Positions 25,586 through 34,700 of a DNA stretch of 64,000 nt are shown one piece after another. The translations under genes were made by a program, and so were the position numbers. Source of the DNA: Kallipyga gabonensis. GTDB taxonomy: Bacteria; Bacillota; Clostridia; Tissierellales; Peptoniphilaceae. Position 1 is the first letter of the stretch. Each line of letters opens with the position of its first letter. The DNA lies in contig NZ_CXYV01000002.1 of NCBI RefSeq assembly GCF_001286805.1, positions 496,001-560,000 on the forward strand, read 5' to 3'. The notes beneath the pieces are model-generated. The model searched no databases. It was not told where the DNA came from and saw only the letters and a program-made list of their open reading frames with translations.

Positions 25586-26473
25586 ATGAACCAACGCGAA
25601 AAATCCGGTGCTGCCCTGGTGGCTCTGTCGGCCTTCGGATTCGGCTTGATGCCCATCTTTGCCAAGGTCTGCTATGCGGCGGGGTCATCGACCTATACTC
25701 TCCTCTTCCTTCGGTTCACGGCAGCGGCCATCTTCATGATGGCCATGATGAAGGCTCGCCGGCTCCCGCGTTTGTCCAAAAAGGAGGCATGGACCTTCTT
25801 TTTCCTGGGGGCCATAGGGGATTCCGCCCAGGCTTTCTGCTATTTCATGGCCCTCCAATATGCCTCGGCAGGTGCGGTTTCTCTGCTGCTATACACCTAT
25901 CCGGCCATGGTCATGGTGGGGTCGGCCCTGATCTTCAAGGAGAAGATTACGGCGGACAAGGTTCTTTCCCTGGTCCTGGCCACAGGAGGTGCCTTCATCA
26001 TTATGGGAGGCAACCTGAATGGGGAGCCCCTGGGACTCTTTTTGGCCCTGCTTTCCGCCCTGGTCTACACGACTTATATTCTCTATTCGGCCAAGTACCT
26101 TCGGCCGGGCGTGGGAGCCCAGTCCTCAGCCTATATGATGGTAGGCAACGCCGTCACTTACGGAATTATTTCCCTGTTTGTGGGCTTCGAACCCCCGCAG
26201 ACAAGGGTCGGCCTTTTCGCTCTGGTCTTGATCACCCTGTTGTCGACCATTGTGGCTTTTTGGTCCTACATGGAAGGGCTGGGACGACTTGGACCCATAA
26301 AAACTTCCCTGGTCGCCCTTCTTGAGCCCCTCCTGACGGTCATTTTCTCCGTCATCATCCTGGGGGAAGCTCTCACAAGAGATATTGTGTTGGGCGGGTG
26401 TCTGGTGATGGCCTCACTTTTCATCACCGTTCGGGCCTCGCAGAAAGAAGCACGCCGAGAACCTGAAGCATGA
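25586..26473 (+). CDS. DMT-superfamily (EamA) transporter
   Basis: A 295-residue integral membrane protein with about ten transmembrane helices arranged as two EamA repeats (roughly residues 8-140 and 150-285). Typical positions include FGLMPIFAKVCYAAG and LRFTAAAIFM in the first half, and STIVAFWSYMEGLGRLGPIK and LLEPLLTVIFSVIILGE in the second. Such proteins export amino acids or metabolites, but the substrate cannot be told from sequence. Its stop overlaps an ATG at 26470 and the PAP2 gene starts 12 bp downstream, so the two are probably co-transcribed. Confidence 0.9.
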   Translation: MNQREKSGAALVALSAFGFGLMPIFAKVCYAAGSSTYTLLFLRFTAAAIFMMAMMKARRLPRLSKKEAWTFFFLGAIGDSAQAFCYFMALQYASAGAVSLLLYTYPAMVMVGSALIFKEKITADKVLSLVLATGGAFIIMGGNLNGEPLGLFLALLSALVYTTYILYSAKYLRPGVGAQSSAYMMVGNAVTYGIISLFVGFEPPQTRVGLFALVLITLLSTIVAFWSYMEGLGRLGPIKTSLVALLEPLLTVIFSVIILGEALTRDIVLGGCLVMASLFITVRASQKEARREPEA

Positions 26474-26484
26474 AAGGAGACAGC

Positions 26485-27030
26485 ATGGCCATTGATTGGA
26501 CCATCTTACACTTTATTCAGGAACATATCGTTTCACCAACCCTAAACCCCGTCATGGTTGGGGTCAGCCAAGCGGGGAACAAGGCCTTGATCTGGGTTTT
26601 GGCCGGGCTCTTACTTTTGACCCGGAAGAAATACCGAAAGCAGGGGATTATCCTCCTTCTCGCCCTTTTGGCCGGGCAGGTGGTGAGCAATCTGCTGGTC
26701 AAGAACCTGGTCCAGCGGTCCCGCCCCTGCTGGATTGATCCCACGGTCCGCCTCTTGATTGAGGTGCCCAGGGACTATTCCTTCCCTTCAGGCCACTCCA
26801 TGTTCTCCGCCATCGGTGCAAGTCTTTTGACCTGGACTGACCGAAGGCTGGGTTTTCTGGCCATTCCCCTTGCGGGCCTGATTGTCTTTTCCCGTCTCTA
26901 CCTCTATGTCCATTTCCCCACTGACGTTCTGGCCGGAGTGGTTGTCGGTCTGTCCATTGCCTTTGTCGCCATTTACCTGGCTCGAAAATATGGCAAGAAT
27001 AAGCCGCAAGCATCAAGCGAAAGGAATTGA
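26485..27030 (+). CDS. PAP2-family membrane phosphatase (undecaprenyl-diphosphatase-like)
   Basis: A 181-residue membrane phosphatase with all three PAP2 signatures: KNLVQRSRP (residues about 72-80), PSGHSMFS (about 101-108) and SRLYLYVHFPTDVLAG (about 136-151), giving the catalytic His pair and Asp. Five to six hydrophobic segments surround them. ATG 26485 is preferred over ATG 26470 because AAAGGAGA precedes it. It likely dephosphorylates undecaprenyl diphosphate or a similar lipid phosphate at the outer face of the membrane. Confidence 0.9.
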   Translation: MAIDWTILHFIQEHIVSPTLNPVMVGVSQAGNKALIWVLAGLLLLTRKKYRKQGIILLLALLAGQVVSNLLVKNLVQRSRPCWIDPTVRLLIEVPRDYSFPSGHSMFSAIGASLLTWTDRRLGFLAIPLAGLIVFSRLYLYVHFPTDVLAGVVVGLSIAFVAIYLARKYGKNKPQASSERN

Positions 27031-27099
27031 AACAAGCGAAACGAATTGAAACAAGCGGAATAAATTGAAACAAATCGAAAGGCATTGAAACGAAAGGAG
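27026..27099 (+). repeat. Four short 19-20-bp tandem repeats
   Basis: GAATTGAAACAAGCGAAAC and close variants occur four times between the PAP2 stop and the next ribosome binding site. The repeats probably arose by slippage. They contain ATTGAAAC but no spacers, so they are not CRISPR. Confidence 0.75.
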
Positions 27100-27104
27100 A
27101 TCCC

Positions 27105-27359
27105 ATGAAACTCTATGGAAGCCCACTTTGTCCCGATTGCGTGGATGCCGTTAAGGTCCTTGATGGGGTCGGCATCCCCTACGACTACCACAACATCACA
27201 GAATCTCTGCCCGACCTCAAGGCCTTCCTGGCCCTTCGGGACAGTCGGTCTGAATTTGATGAGGCCAAGGAATCCGGCTTAATCGGGATTCCCGCCTTCC
27301 TCATGGAAGACGGAAGCCTGACTTTGGATACCGATGAGGTGGTGAACAAGGAGAAGTAG
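27105..27359 (+). CDS. Glutaredoxin-like thiol protein
   Basis: An 84-residue thioredoxin-fold protein. It has a redox motif CPDC at residues 9-12 after the first beta strand (MKLYGSPLCPDC) and a cis-proline in GLIGIPAFLMEDG, both expected in glutaredoxins. The CPDC pair differs from the CPYC of classical glutaredoxins. GAAAGGAG precedes the start. It is followed within 30 bases by a membrane-protein gene, the stop being embedded in GGAGAAGTA repeats that also form the next ribosome binding site. Confidence 0.82.
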   Translation: MKLYGSPLCPDCVDAVKVLDGVGIPYDYHNITESLPDLKAFLALRDSRSEFDEAKESGLIGIPAFLMEDGSLTLDTDEVVNKEK

Positions 27360-27385
27360 GAGAAGTAGGAGAAGGGAGGCCACAG

Positions 27386-28072
27386 ATGGCTGTCGGTTAC
27401 CAACCCATCCGGGAAATCAGCGAAAAATATTTCGGAGAACGACCCCTCAAGGAAGTCACCTATGACTACTCCATTAATGGCGGGGCCATTTTGGCCCACC
27501 TGGTTATTTTGGCCTTCTTAGCCTTTTTTGGCCGGATGGCCCTTTCGATCTCGGAAGGATTTTTTGGGAATCCTTGGGGTCCCGGCCCGGGGATGGGCTT
27601 TGGCCCGCTCTCTCCGCCCGGATTTTTCAAGGTGCCCCTAACCATCATGGGCTTGGTCCTTCTTATCATTTGCTTGGGGACCCTCCATTCCCTTGTCGTC
27701 AACTACCGGAAGGGTCTGGCCCAGCTGGCCCGGGTCCGGGGCTTCTTCCGGGCCGACTCTTTCCTCCGGGAAAGGGGGTCGGATAGGTATTTTGTCCACC
27801 CGGCCGACAGCCGGATCCTTTTCAACGAAGACTTTCTTATTTATAAGGGATCCTTCCTGTCGGACAGCCTGGTTCCCTATAAAGAGCTGGATCTGGAGGA
27901 GGACATCCGCTATGAGCCGGCGACGAAAGATTCACCTGCCCAGTATGTTTTGATTTTCACCTATGGCCCCCGTTTTTGGAACCGGGTTGAATTGGATTTT
28001 GATAACCGGGCGGATGCCGCCTTCCTCCAAGAGGTCTTTTGGAAGCTCAAGGAAGATCATGGGATGGCATGA
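27386..28072 (+). CDS. Two-helix membrane protein of unknown function
   Basis: A 228-residue protein with two hydrophobic segments (about 33-55 and 77-103) separated by a Gly/Pro-rich loop (NPWGPGPGMGFGPLSPPG). A soluble C-terminal domain of about 120 residues begins after NYRKGLAQLARVRG. That domain is beta-rich and resembles the YcxB/PH-like domains on small membrane proteins, but I do not recognise a named family. GAAGGGAGG precedes the ATG. The C-terminus (DAAFLQEVFWKLKED) recurs in a decayed frame just downstream. Confidence 0.6.
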   Translation: MAVGYQPIREISEKYFGERPLKEVTYDYSINGGAILAHLVILAFLAFFGRMALSISEGFFGNPWGPGPGMGFGPLSPPGFFKVPLTIMGLVLLIICLGTLHSLVVNYRKGLAQLARVRGFFRADSFLRERGSDRYFVHPADSRILFNEDFLIYKGSFLSDSLVPYKELDLEEDIRYEPATKDSPAQYVLIFTYGPRFWNRVELDFDNRADAAFLQEVFWKLKEDHGMA

Positions 28073-28083
28073 AAGGAGATTGT

Positions 28084-28234
28084 ATGAACCCCAACTACAC
28101 CATTCGCCTGGCTGGCCAAAACCCTGGCTGAGAAATATGGAGGGAAATTCAAGGCACTGGAATTCAAACCCTGATAAAGGAGGCGGATCCCGCTCTCTTC
28201 CAGGAGGTTTTTTGGACCCTCATTTTTTTGACCC
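28084..28234 (+). pseudogene. Decayed copy of the upstream gene's 3' end
   Basis: After an AAAGGAG site, ATG 28084 opens a frame broken by TGA at 28129. Beyond the stop the same frame encodes KEADPALFQEVFWTL, clearly like ADAAFLQEVFWKL of the preceding gene. A different frame in the middle gives LAKTLAEKYGGKFKALEF, so a frameshift is also likely. It appears to be the remnant of a duplicated or small related gene, running into the end of the Mga-like gene. Confidence 0.45.
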
Positions 28235-29731
28235 TCAGGTCGGATTCGCCAAACGCAAGTTGAAGATTGCCCGGGCAAGGTGGTCATAGTCTTTGTAGGT
28301 GTAAATGCTTTCACAGAGGATGGTCGGCAGGGAGGCCTTTGTCAGACGGAAGTTGGAGACCAGGAGGTCGTAGGAAGAAAGATCCATTTCTTCCATCATG
28401 ACCGGAGTTTCCCTGAGGACGGTCACCTCCACCTGGTTTCCGAAATAAAAGAGGATCTGGTCACGAAGGGCCATGGCATGAAAGAGGGAGAACTTGCTCA
28501 AGACGAGGATTCGAACAGGCTTCTGATTTTGGGTCAGCTGGTTGATAAAGTTCTCCCAGGTGGTGCAGATAACGTAAAAAATGTAGGCAACGAAAGTCTC
28601 ATCCGTAGGAAGGGAAAAGACCTCATTGTAGGTACGGATGATGTCTCGAATCTTCAGGCAGACCCGGGGATAGCGGGTTTGGATTTTCTTCTCGTAAATC
28701 AGATAGGGGGAGTAAAAGATGGGCCGGCTCAGGCTCCTGCCGAAGGTTCCGACCAGGGCGTTGTAAATCGCCAGGATCAGGTCCCGCTCATTATCCAGAT
28801 GGATGCCGAAGTCTCGACAGAGACGGGAGGAGACCTTATTGATATAAATGAAAATTTGGTTGGCAACGGGATCTTCTTCCGCCAATTGGACCAACTTCGG
28901 ATATGTTTCCGCATCCCGGTCACCCACGAAAGGGGCTAAAAGTTCAGCATAGAGCCTAAGGCTTTGATCAAGTCCTTCGTTGGGATCGGAGGAATGGTAA
29001 TGAAGGGTTCGGCCCCGGTCCAGGATGTCCTGGGCCAGGGTGCGAACCCGTTTATTTTGAGAGAGAAGGTCCTCCGTCAAGTGGAAACCCTGGCAGAAGC
29101 GTTGTAATGAGATGGCGATCTGCAAGTGGAAGCACTGGTAGTAGCGATAAAAGTGCTTTCCATACTTCATGGGGAGGACCTGGTTGAGGAAGTCGTCAAT
29201 CTCTTCTTTAGCAATATAAGGAAAGGGCCAGTCCGAAAAAGGATACCTTTCTTTGAAAAAACTCATATAAAAGGTCCGGACTTCAGCCTCATCCCCCCGC
29301 ATAACCAGAGGGTGGGTGCTTAAGTGAATGTCAAAAGCCCCTTCGACCGCCTCATTGAAGAAGTCTATCCAACGGTAGATGGTGGAAGGGGAGACAAAGA
29401 GCAAGCGGGCCATATCCACCACCGCATAATAAGGGTGGAAGAATACTTTCTCCAGAAGTTGGCAGAGAGTGTCCTGGGACATGGCAAAGGCGTAGGCATC
29501 CTCATAGGTTGCCGCTCCTTTGTAGGTAATTTCCACCCGGTCACCCTTTTCAATCTTCAGGAGACGGTCAAAGTAGCTATTCGCGAGATTGATGTCTACG
29601 GTTAGCGAAGCCGGTTGATAGTCATAATCCCGGTAGAGGACGGGCGTATCGACCGCACCGTTTTGAACTTCTAAAAGACCAATCAGGTCCAGGATCCGCT
29701 GGACCCTTTTGCTGAGAAAACTTTTCATCAT
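28235..29731 (-). CDS. Mga-like transcriptional regulator, second gene of the pair
   Basis: A 498-residue protein of the Mga/AtxA type. An Mga helix-turn-helix lies at about residues 100-135 (VVDMARLLFVSPSTIYRWIDFFNEAV). A long helical middle follows, which in relatives is PRD-like, and the C-terminal region (RILVLSKFSLFHAMALRDQI and DLLVSNFRL) resembles a PTS EIIB fold. The first N-terminal helix-turn-helix seems weak. The start ATGATG at 29728-29731 overlaps the stop of the upstream regulator, with GAGGAGG before it, so the two are translationally coupled. Proteins of this class regulate pili and adhesins in streptococci; the divergent pilus locus is the obvious target. Confidence 0.78.
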   Translation of the reverse strand: MMKSFLSKRVQRILDLIGLLEVQNGAVDTPVLYRDYDYQPASLTVDINLANSYFDRLLKIEKGDRVEITYKGAATYEDAYAFAMSQDTLCQLLEKVFFHPYYAVVDMARLLFVSPSTIYRWIDFFNEAVEGAFDIHLSTHPLVMRGDEAEVRTFYMSFFKERYPFSDWPFPYIAKEEIDDFLNQVLPMKYGKHFYRYYQCFHLQIAISLQRFCQGFHLTEDLLSQNKRVRTLAQDILDRGRTLHYHSSDPNEGLDQSLRLYAELLAPFVGDRDAETYPKLVQLAEEDPVANQIFIYINKVSSRLCRDFGIHLDNERDLILAIYNALVGTFGRSLSRPIFYSPYLIYEKKIQTRYPRVCLKIRDIIRTYNEVFSLPTDETFVAYIFYVICTTWENFINQLTQNQKPVRILVLSKFSLFHAMALRDQILFYFGNQVEVTVLRETPVMMEEMDLSSYDLLVSNFRLTKASLPTILCESIYTYKDYDHLARAIFNLRLANPT

Positions 29732-31299
29732 AGGGAATCCTCCTCTTGATCCCGAATGCAGTCATGGATAGCAGACCGGAGCAGGTCAAGATCCTTAGCG
29801 ATGGGAGTGATGTTGAAAAGGACAATGCGGCTGGAGACCCCTTGAAAGCGGAAAGGGTGATCGGGATCCGGGAGGAGGCTTTCCGGCGGAGACAGGTTGG
29901 TCCAGATGACATCGTAGCCCTCCTGCAAGATTTCCGCCCAGCGGAAGGTCTGCCGGTCGAAAAGGGAGATGGTTAAGGGGAAAAAGCCTGCCTCTCTTGC
30001 CTGGTTGCGAAGAAATAGAGCATGGGCGTGTCCCAGGGAAGTGATAATCAGAAGAGAAAGGCGTTTTTCTCGAGGGGGGGTCCTATACAGCAGTTTCCCC
30101 CATTTCATCAGGAGAGAAAAGAAAGAGCATTCCACCACGATCTTATTGCAGGGAAGCCCCATGGTGATAAAGTAGTCCTCCAAAAGGGAGCGGATATTCG
30201 CATAAAGTTGGGGAAAAGGGCGGATAAAGGGCTGAGAATAGGAGCGTGAGATTCGGAAAAAGAAGGGGACCATATCCGGCTCAATGTAGCGGGCAAAAAG
30301 GGTGTTATGGAGATCCCGGATCATTTCGTGGCGGTCATCGGGTTTGATCCCGTATTGATCCTCAATATCGTCCAAAATCTTTGATACGGAAAAAAAGGAG
30401 CGGTTAATTTCCGGATCGACCAAGGCAGTGTTGAGGAGGCCCTGGTAGGAGGTGAAGTACTCTCTTCGAAAATAGATGGAATAAAGGTAGATCAAAGCAG
30501 GCAGGGTCATGGGAAAGTCAAAAACAGCCTGGTATTTTTCTACCGATTGAAGAAAGTGGGGAAGATTGCCCAGGGCATCGATGGCATCTCGCTTGTGGCT
30601 ATTCCGCGCTTTTACCTTTTCATGCCAATCTTGAAGAAAGGCATTCGGATCCGGCGTGGACTTCGCCCAGATTATGGACAGGACAACATAGTAAGTCACC
30701 ATGCGGAATTCTGACAGCCCCATCTTCATCCGGCTGGCATCCAGCATGACCTGGACAAAAGCCTGGACGGCTTCCTGAGGATAGTCCGGAAAAGGCCAGG
30801 TTTCCACATCCGTTTGCTTGCAGAGAAAGATAGAAGAAAAAAGGAGACACTCTTCATGTCCTCCTCCCTCTAAACGAAAGGGGTTGGTGGAAATGGAAAG
30901 GCCCAGGTCGGCGAGCAGGGATTGATTAAAGACGAGAACATTCCGATAGAGGGAAGCTTCGGACATAGCAGCTTCGCGAGCGAGATCGCTTCGGGATAAG
31001 TTGGGATGAAGAATAAGGGCACGAATGAGAGCGAAAAGAGGCTCCTTATTCATAATATCCCGGTAGACATCGGTGATATTGCTTCCGGGCCGGTAATGGA
31101 TGGCAAGGCGGTCCTCATCCGAACGGATGGAGACACGTTGCCACTCCTCATTAATCTGGTCTATATCGTTGGCTAAGGTTCGATGGGAAATGCCCATGAT
31201 TTGTGCAAGGGAGACCGGACTTTGCGTTTCCTCCGAGTAAGTCAGTGCCTCAACCAGGCGAAGGCGGCGGTCAACAATATCGTTCAGCAAGTTATGCAT
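29728..31299 (-). CDS. Mga-like transcriptional regulator, first gene of the pair
   Basis: A 523-residue protein with two winged-helix regions: residues about 25-52 (SPVSLAQIMGISHRTLANDI) and about 105-135 (LSRSDLAREAAMSEASLYRN). A helical PRD-like middle and a C-terminal EIIB-like part (LSLLIITSLGHAHALFLRNQ) follow, the full Mga/AtxA architecture. GAAGGGA precedes the ATG. It is transcribed away from the 4829-residue adhesin gene across a 428-bp regulatory region. It shares fold, length and order of domains with the gene at 28235, so the two are probably an old duplication and may form heteromers. Confidence 0.8.
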   Translation of the reverse strand: MHNLLNDIVDRRLRLVEALTYSEETQSPVSLAQIMGISHRTLANDIDQINEEWQRVSIRSDEDRLAIHYRPGSNITDVYRDIMNKEPLFALIRALILHPNLSRSDLAREAAMSEASLYRNVLVFNQSLLADLGLSISTNPFRLEGGGHEECLLFSSIFLCKQTDVETWPFPDYPQEAVQAFVQVMLDASRMKMGLSEFRMVTYYVVLSIIWAKSTPDPNAFLQDWHEKVKARNSHKRDAIDALGNLPHFLQSVEKYQAVFDFPMTLPALIYLYSIYFRREYFTSYQGLLNTALVDPEINRSFFSVSKILDDIEDQYGIKPDDRHEMIRDLHNTLFARYIEPDMVPFFFRISRSYSQPFIRPFPQLYANIRSLLEDYFITMGLPCNKIVVECSFFSLLMKWGKLLYRTPPREKRLSLLIITSLGHAHALFLRNQAREAGFFPLTISLFDRQTFRWAEILQEGYDVIWTNLSPPESLLPDPDHPFRFQGVSSRIVLFNITPIAKDLDLLRSAIHDCIRDQEEDSL

Positions 31300-31459
31300 A
31301 AGAAATCCCTTCGTTTTCAGGAGCCTTTATTCTCAAGAGCGGGTATAGTCACTTACCGTTGACGTGGTTTTTCATGCGATATAGGTTCATAATAAGCCAT
31401 TCTCATCTTTTTGTAAATGTGTAAAAAAATTGGAATACTTTTCTTTTTGTCCAAAAATA

Positions 31460-31508
31460 TCCCTCAAATTCCCTCAATATTTCGTCACAATCGGTGAAAA
31501 ATCCCTCA
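31460..31508 (+). promoter_or_regulatory. Direct TCCCTCA repeats between regulators and pilus genes
   Basis: TCCCTCAAA (31460-31468) and TCCCTCAAT (31470-31478) are ten bases apart, one helical turn, and TCCCTCATT recurs at 31502-31510. They sit 70-115 bp upstream of the TATAAT at 31577, a suitable place for an activator. Assignment to the Mga-like proteins is inference. Confidence 0.35.
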
Positions 31509-31576
31509 TTTTTCATTTTTTTCATAGGAAAAAGAAAAATTGGGAATAGCAGAGTAGATTGGTCTGCTATATCCGC

Positions 31577-31582
31577 TATAAT
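31577..31582 (+). promoter_or_regulatory. -10 box of the pilus operon
   Basis: TATAAT with no recognisable -35 box 16-18 bp upstream, as is common for activator-dependent promoters. The leader to the start at 31728 would be about 140 nucleotides. Confidence 0.45.
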
Positions 31583-31622
31583 AGTTATATATGATGCAAA
31601 AATTATATTGAAAAACATAGAT

Positions 31623-31698
31623 GCGTTTGTCGCTTTTGCCGCAGACGCTTGATACGCAAGGTTTTGTCAGGAAAAGGAAACCCCGGTTGTTTACCGGG
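31623..31698 (+). other. Two stem-loops in the pilus-operon leader
   Basis: GCGTTTG (31623-31629) pairs with CAGACGC (31642-31648) using one G-T pair. CCCGGT (31682-31687) pairs perfectly with ACCGGG (31693-31698) over a 5-base loop. The second stem ends about 15 bases before the AGAGGGG ribosome binding site. Neither has a T tract. Confidence 0.5.
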
Positions 31699-31727
31699 AT
31701 CCAGGACCAATACAAGAGGGGATGACT

Positions 31728-34700
31728 ATGAAAAAGTTCCGGAGATATCTTTCATCATTGTTAGCTGCTTTACTCATCGTAACCGGTCTGCCCATAGGGG
31801 CCTTTACGAGTGAGAGTCAGGCGAAGAGCGTAGACCAGGGCCTATTTCTTGCCCAGGGGACAAGAGGCTCCCTGCCTTCGCTTATGGAGCTTTTGCAACC
31901 GCAAAATAATCCGGGGAATAATACCCAACAGGGAAGAGAGTCGGAGACCGTCGTTACCACGCCGGACATCCAATCCACTGCTGTGCCGGAGGAAAGCCCG
32001 GAGACCAATGATGAGGATGGGGAACTTTTCGAAGGCGTCCGCACGGAGATGGAAAAAAGCACTCCGGACGGAGCCGATGCCCTTCCAGTCCGTGAACTCA
32101 GCCTTAACGGCAACCGGAGCTTAGTGAGTGTCAGCTATCAAATTCATGAGGACCAGGATGGCCTTCCCCAATCCATCTCCTGGGTCCTGACTTACTATGC
32201 CCCTCAAGAAAGTGAAGTCCACCAGGCTTTTGTTGTTAACAATGGCGATGGCCTGGGCCAGCCCCTCATCACCAACCGGGAATATGCACCCGGCGAAGCG
32301 GAGGTGATGGAAAGCCGGAAAACCGACCGCGAGGACCGACTCGCCCAAGGTCAGCCGGCCCCTGTTTTCATCTATGATACCGAGACAAGAGCAGCCAATC
32401 CGGACGGCTTCTTTATGTCCTGCATTACCACCCCCATCCACCGGGATGAAAGCCTGACGAAAAAAATCCAGGCGGCCAAAGCCGGCGATGAAATCGACCA
32501 AAAGGCTTTGGAAGAAATCAAATACAGCCTCCAGGATAAGATCTACTCCCTCACCCTGGTCTCCTTCTTTGGTCAGGAAAAAGTGGCTCAGCAAATCCAG
32601 GTCAAGGGCGACTCCACCCTGGCCGACCTTGATGCTTTTACCACCCCCATTGCGACGGAGTGGACAAGAAAAGATGAAAAGGAACACCGACTTCTTTTCG
32701 CTGTTCCTAATATGGATAAGAAGGCAAGTGATTATATTGCCCCGACTTTCCCGGCTTCCGCCAAGGGATCGGAAAAGACCAACATTCGCATTTTCGACCT
32801 CGTTCTCTCCTATGATGGCTTCTATGATTTCCTTGAAGTAGAAGAACAATCGCTTGACCAGTACGAGAAGAAGTTGGAAGAAATCCGGGCACAAGATTTG
32901 GATGAAGATGCCCTGAACCAGGCTCTGGAAGAAGCCACCCTGAAAGTTCAACCCGGGCAGATCGCCGTCACCGTGCAAAGTGAGACGGAAAAGGTGAATT
33001 CGACGGAAGAAGAAAAGCCAGAAATCCGACCCGCTGAGCCCGCAAATCCGAGCGAGGAAACCAGCACAGAAAATTCGGAAGACCAACCCGACAAGGAAGG
33101 AAGTCTGCCGGAAGAGGGCGAGACCTCTTCAAGACAAGGAAATGAGGAGACGGAAAAGGCTAGCCTGGAAACAAAGGAATCTGTAAAACAGACCCTTGGC
33201 ATCCTGTCCTTAGCCCGTTTGCTTAAGGAAGCGGAAAACCGGACAGGCGAGTCCATGTTGGGTGCGGAAGATGGACTTTACCAGCCCATGGGAGCACCGG
33301 TCAATCCCTTTGTGGTTAACCGACCCATTATTATTGAAGTCGTCGACAGTGAGAACAAGGGTGTGAAGATTCCGGGTGCTGTGGTTCGCATTAGCGGGCC
33401 CGACATGGTCAAGGAAGTGACGACAGACGAGAACGGTCAGGCCAAGGTCGAAAACTGCAACGCCGGAAAATACCAGGTGGTTCAGATTTCCGCCCCGGAA
33501 GGCTATATGCCGAACCAGAAGAAAATTGAATTCTTCTTCTCAGCAATCGAGACCGTAAAGTATGTCCGCATTGAGGACAATAAAAATTTCGGAAAAGAAG
33601 TCTACTTCATTGAAGGAACTGTTGTTGATGACGCACTCACTCCTCCCTACACCGAGGAGGTGGTCAAGAAGTCGCGTAAGATTTCCAATGTCGAGTTGAC
33701 CCTGCAAATCTTCAAGACCAACGCTGACGGAACGCAAGGCGAACAGATTGGCGAGAAGACCGCCTATACGGATGCCCAGGGACACTATATCTTCGGCGAC
33801 CTGGATCCCGCCCATATGTATCAGGTCGTTGCTGCCTGGGCACCTTATGAATACAGTTTTGTCGAGGAGCCTTCAACGGCCAATGGCCGGATTTCTGACC
33901 CCTACCGCTTCCGCGATGAAAAAGGCCAGCCCATACCGATCGTCGATGAAAAGACCCAAGAGGTGGTTGGTAGCGTCTATAAATATGTACACAATTTCTT
34001 CCTGCATAAGAATAACAATGCAGATAGCCTCGTCTCGATTTATAACCATGAAACGGGCGATACTACCGTTCGTTTATCCGGCTCGACCTTCCAGATTCTG
34101 AACAAGGAGGGGGAGGCCATCAAGTCGATCGGTAAACTCGTCACCAATCGTGAAGGGAAGGTTGAATTCCGCCTCCGTCCCGGTCAGTACATTATTGAAC
34201 AGTTGACAACGGATTCCGCCCACCTGATTCCCAAAGCCCGGACTATTATTCAGGTAAAAGGGGTTGCCTCAGATCCCACACAAAATGCTCACTGGATCCC
34301 CAACCCCCTGAGGGATATTACGTCTGTCACCTATGACCGTGAAGCGACCATCGACTGGGGACAGGTCACGCCTGATCCGGCTTTCCAACTTCTCATCAAG
34401 CAGAACGGCAAGGAATTAACCAATAAGAAATATGTGAAAGACGGATATGTCTACCGTTTTGAAAAGCTCCGTAAGTATGATGACAACCATCAACAGTATG
34501 CCTATCAGATTATCCTGAAAGAGACTCCTGACTACTACGCCACCTATGAAATCATTGATGGTGTTGTCAACATCAAGGTTCACGCCAAGTCCGATTCGAG
34601 CGGTCCCGGAGGTTCCGTTACCGTTACCGGTAATAAAATCTGGTACAACGATAGTAAAGATACGCTCCACCGCCCCGACAGCATCCAGGTCGTCCTCTTA

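Noticed and set aside
27026-27099. ATTGAAAC repeats resembling the 3' end of CRISPR repeats
   Set aside because: The unit is only 19-20 bp, copies are directly adjacent with no spacers, and no cas gene is present. Simple slippage repeats explain it.
31403-31715. Small minus-strand frames upstream of the giant adhesin
   Set aside because: They overlap the promoter region, have no ribosome site and encode no recognisable protein.
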